64,000 bases of DNA from Rhododendron vialii (taxonomy: Eukaryota > Streptophyta > Magnoliopsida > Ericales > Ericaceae): positions 43,972,501 through 44,036,500 of the forward strand of contig NC_080557.1 in assembly GCF_030253575.1 (NCBI RefSeq). Reading direction: 5' to 3'. Below are positions 61,865-64,000 of the stretch, one piece after another. The first letter of the stretch is position 1. Every line of letters starts with the position of its first letter. A model generated the notes under the pieces. It was not told where the DNA came from and made no database searches. It saw only the letters and a list, made by a program, of their open reading frames with translations. Position numbers and translations under genes: made by a program.

Positions 61865-62347
61865 CAGGGCCGGCTCAAGGATTTTTAGTGTCTAAGGTTT
61901 AATAAAAAAAAATGTGTCCTTAAAAGTTAATACTCAACAATTTTTACAGCAACAATGCTACACATACAATAATTCAAATACAATCTCTCACATACATATA
62001 AGACCCACACACACTACTAAGTATGGGTCCCACATGTGTGCGAGAGGTTGTGTAAGAGGTTGTTGTGTAAGTATCATTTTTGTTTTTACAGCAACTATCA
62101 CAATACGAGAAAGCTAAACCAATATAAAATTCTATTAATCATTAAATACGAACACAAACCCAAGTAGTAAAAATATTTCATTCTATTGGACTAACTCATT
62201 ACATCCAATTGGACATTTTTTTTCTATTGAACTTAAAAAGACTCCTACTCAAACCCATGTAGTAAAAATATTGGAGTGCCCCTAAAATTTAAAAATTTTG
62301 GAATGTCCAAGGCCCGGCTCTTGGGCCTTGAGAGTGGGCCGACTCTG
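61865..62347. mobile_element. hAT-like non-autonomous element, 483 bp, with nested MITE
   Basis: The ends CAGGGCCGGCTC and GGGCCGACTCTG are inverted. The flanks AGTCCGCA (61857-61864) and AGTCTGCA (62348-62355) are an 8-bp target duplication with one change, as hAT elements make. No transposase is present. A second element is inserted inside. Confidence 0.85.
61954..62082. mobile_element. 129-bp MITE nested in the hAT-like element
   Basis: Flanked by perfect 13-bp copies of TTTTTACAGCAAC (61941-61953 and 62083-62095). The ends AATGCTACACATACAATAA and TTGTTGTGTAAGTATCATT are inverted repeats. The longer target duplication would fit a Mutator-type element, though part of the match may be chance. 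Confidence 0.8.
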
Positions 62348-62422
62348 AGTCTGCAAAATAGTATGTTTAACTAAAAAAATTAGCTTAATCGAATATCGAA
62401 GGTGTATATAAAATTGAATTTT

Positions 62423-62739
62423 GATTTATAAAATGAATGGTTATGAACAATTTAACTTTAAAGATAATCATACCATCTAATTTATAAATTAAAATTTTAT
62501 GTATTTATCGACATTCGATTAAACTAATTTATGTGTGATTATACAACTTTATGAGTCTTACAATATGAACGATTCAGACCAATTTATAAAATGAATAGTT
62601 ATGAACAATTTAACTTTAAAGATAATCATACCATCCAATTTATAAATTAAAATTTTATGTATTTATCGATATTCGATTAAACTAATTTATGTGTGATTAT
62701 ACAACTTTATGAGCCTTACAATGTGAACGATTCAGACCA
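62423..62739. repeat. 158-bp tandem duplication
   Basis: Two adjacent copies starting ATTTATAAAATGAAT and ending GAACGATTCAGACC differ at only about five sites, so the duplication is recent. Confidence 0.92.
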
Positions 62740-63551
62740 TAACAATAAATGCACGGTGGAGCCCACAAACGGCGGTGGTGGAAAACCCACTGCTTGGTGA
62801 GTACAGGCTTTCTTACCAATCGGGCTACCGAAAAGTTTTACAACTACACATACTCACACAAATACTTTTGCACACACGTTTGCATTCATGTCTTTACCTA
62901 CACATATCTGAAACGAAGCACTTCGTGAGTTCGTGGGGAGAAATGTTAAGTTTACAGCAAAATCCTACAATGTAATTACAACATCCTTATTCGTCAGCAT
63001 CGGAGCCAGAAACATCCTTGCATATCCTGAGTTTCCGGGCGGTATTTGAACGTGAAAAACACACATGGCGAATGGGACTGCGAACGAAAGAAAGAATGGG
63101 AATGTACAAGTTTCTTGTAAATTTTGTGTGTTTATAGAGAAGCTATTGAAACCCAATAAGTATCATGCATAAAACACAAGATTATGTACAAATTTTTTTT
63201 TTATTGTTTGCGACTAATCGATTATTTTTTCATAAATTCCTTTTATCAAATGAGCACTTAAGGAAAAATATCGTTCATTTTTTTTTACTACATTTATCGA
63301 TAGATTTTCTAGAACAATTTTTTTGCACCAATTTCCTGACAAGTGGGTCAAATTATTTCAATCTCTATATATTGAATGAGTCAATATTAAGGATATTTGG
63401 GAGCTAATTATTTGTCGAATTGTGGGGAGACAGTTTTGAATTGTGGATTGTAAAATATAAACTTTTAAATTATAATCAGAATTTGGGAAAGTGTTAAATA
63501 GGGAGGTGAACAAAAGGCTGCTCATTGGATAGCTTCGAAACAGCCTTCAAA
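62740..63551. other. Spacer
   Basis: AT-rich unique sequence with no gene that I can support. Confidence 0.4.
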
Positions 63552-63823
63552 GGGAAAAGTTTTTCAGTGCCGGGTGGGCACCGGCCACGTGGTGCCGAGT
63601 ATCATCTCGGCCGTCCAAACGTGCCGGCCACGTGGTGCCGAGTACCATCTCGGCCGTCCAACGTGTTTTCCACGGTCCAAATCTGTTTGGATAATTTTTA
63701 AGTGTAAAATTACCAAAACACTCCCTCAAGTCCAAACAAATTTGGACCGTCCAAAATACGTTTGGAGGGCCGAAATGCGTGCTCAGCACCACGTGGCCAG
63801 TGGCTGGGCACCGAAAAATTTCT
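63552..63823. mobile_element. MITE with GTGCC-rich ends and 8-bp target duplication
   Basis: The ends GGGAAAAGTTTTTCAGTGCC and GGCACCGAAAAATTTCT are inverted; the arms extend through CCACGTGG blocks. CCTTCAAA flanks both sides (63544-63551 and 63824-63831). Inside the left arm a block of about 45 bp with CCGGCCACGTGGTGCCGAGT is tandemly duplicated. The 8-bp target site suggests a hAT-type origin. Confidence 0.85.
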
Positions 63824-63899
63824 CCTTCAAATGAGGATCTCGTCCTAGCAAGATTCTTTGCCATTACGGTGTTGTTCCCCTCAACTTAAAAGTGCTTTT

Positions 63900-64000
63900 A
63901 GGAGATTCTGTTCTTATTTTAAAAAAAAAATCGCATTCTTTAGTTTTGCGTCGAACTTTTGTGGATTATTGATTCGTCTAAATGAAAGGAATCGAAAAAG
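63900..64000. mobile_element. Arm of a fold-back element, cut by window end
   Basis: TCGCATTCTTTAGTTTTG, then GATTATTGATTCGTCT and GAATCGAAAAAG follow the same order as the left arm of the fold-back element at 35709. The remainder is outside the window. Confidence 0.5.

Overview
The window is nuclear DNA from a flowering plant, most likely a woody eudicot. The evidence is intron-rich plant gene families, an AT-rich background with many (GA)n/(CT)n tracts, an Au-type SINE, L1 tails, several MITE families and a small Helitron. I cannot name the species; an Ericales-like plant is only a guess.

Left part (1-20 kb): the 3' part of a CBL-interacting protein kinase (CIPK11-like) faces a convergent GIY-YIG endonuclease gene of the SLX1/HIGLE type (2512-6205, minus). 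After a transposon-rich stretch (Helitron, hairpin MITEs) come a two-exon gene for a small one-pass membrane protein (10485-10856, minus), an Au SINE with clear target-site duplications, and a ten-exon gene for a long EngB/YihA-type GTPase (13775-19994, minus).

Middle (20-45 kb): an eleven-exon PAP/OAS1-type nucleotidyltransferase gene (21661-27507, minus) carries three tandem copies of one exon unit. A 137-140 bp tandem array (30772-31960) separates it from ribosomal protein eS26 (32613-35355, minus). Next are fold-back elements, a decayed RNase H fragment, and a tRNA-Gly(GCC) directly followed by a C/D snoRNA and a Pol III terminator, the plant dicistronic tRNA-snoRNA arrangement. A UDP-xylose transporter gene (39427-44997, minus) follows.

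Right part (45-64 kb): a TRF-like single-Myb gene (47504-50280, plus), a group I bZIP gene (52037-55458, minus), a 9 kb transposon-rich spacer, and an intronless ATL-type RING-H2 ubiquitin ligase gene (60789-61334, plus) whose 5' end is partly duplicated just upstream. The right end holds a hAT-like element with a nested MITE, a 158 bp tandem duplication and more MITEs.

The genes do not form one pathway. Their order (CIPK11, SLX1/HIGLE, UXT, TRFL, bZIP) resembles two duplicated Arabidopsis segments as I remember them (around At2g303xx and At1g068xx-069xx), so this looks like a conserved eudicot block enlarged by small transposons. All exon boundaries below were placed by hand from GT/GC-AG signals, reading frame and family knowledge. 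UTR limits are mostly unknown.
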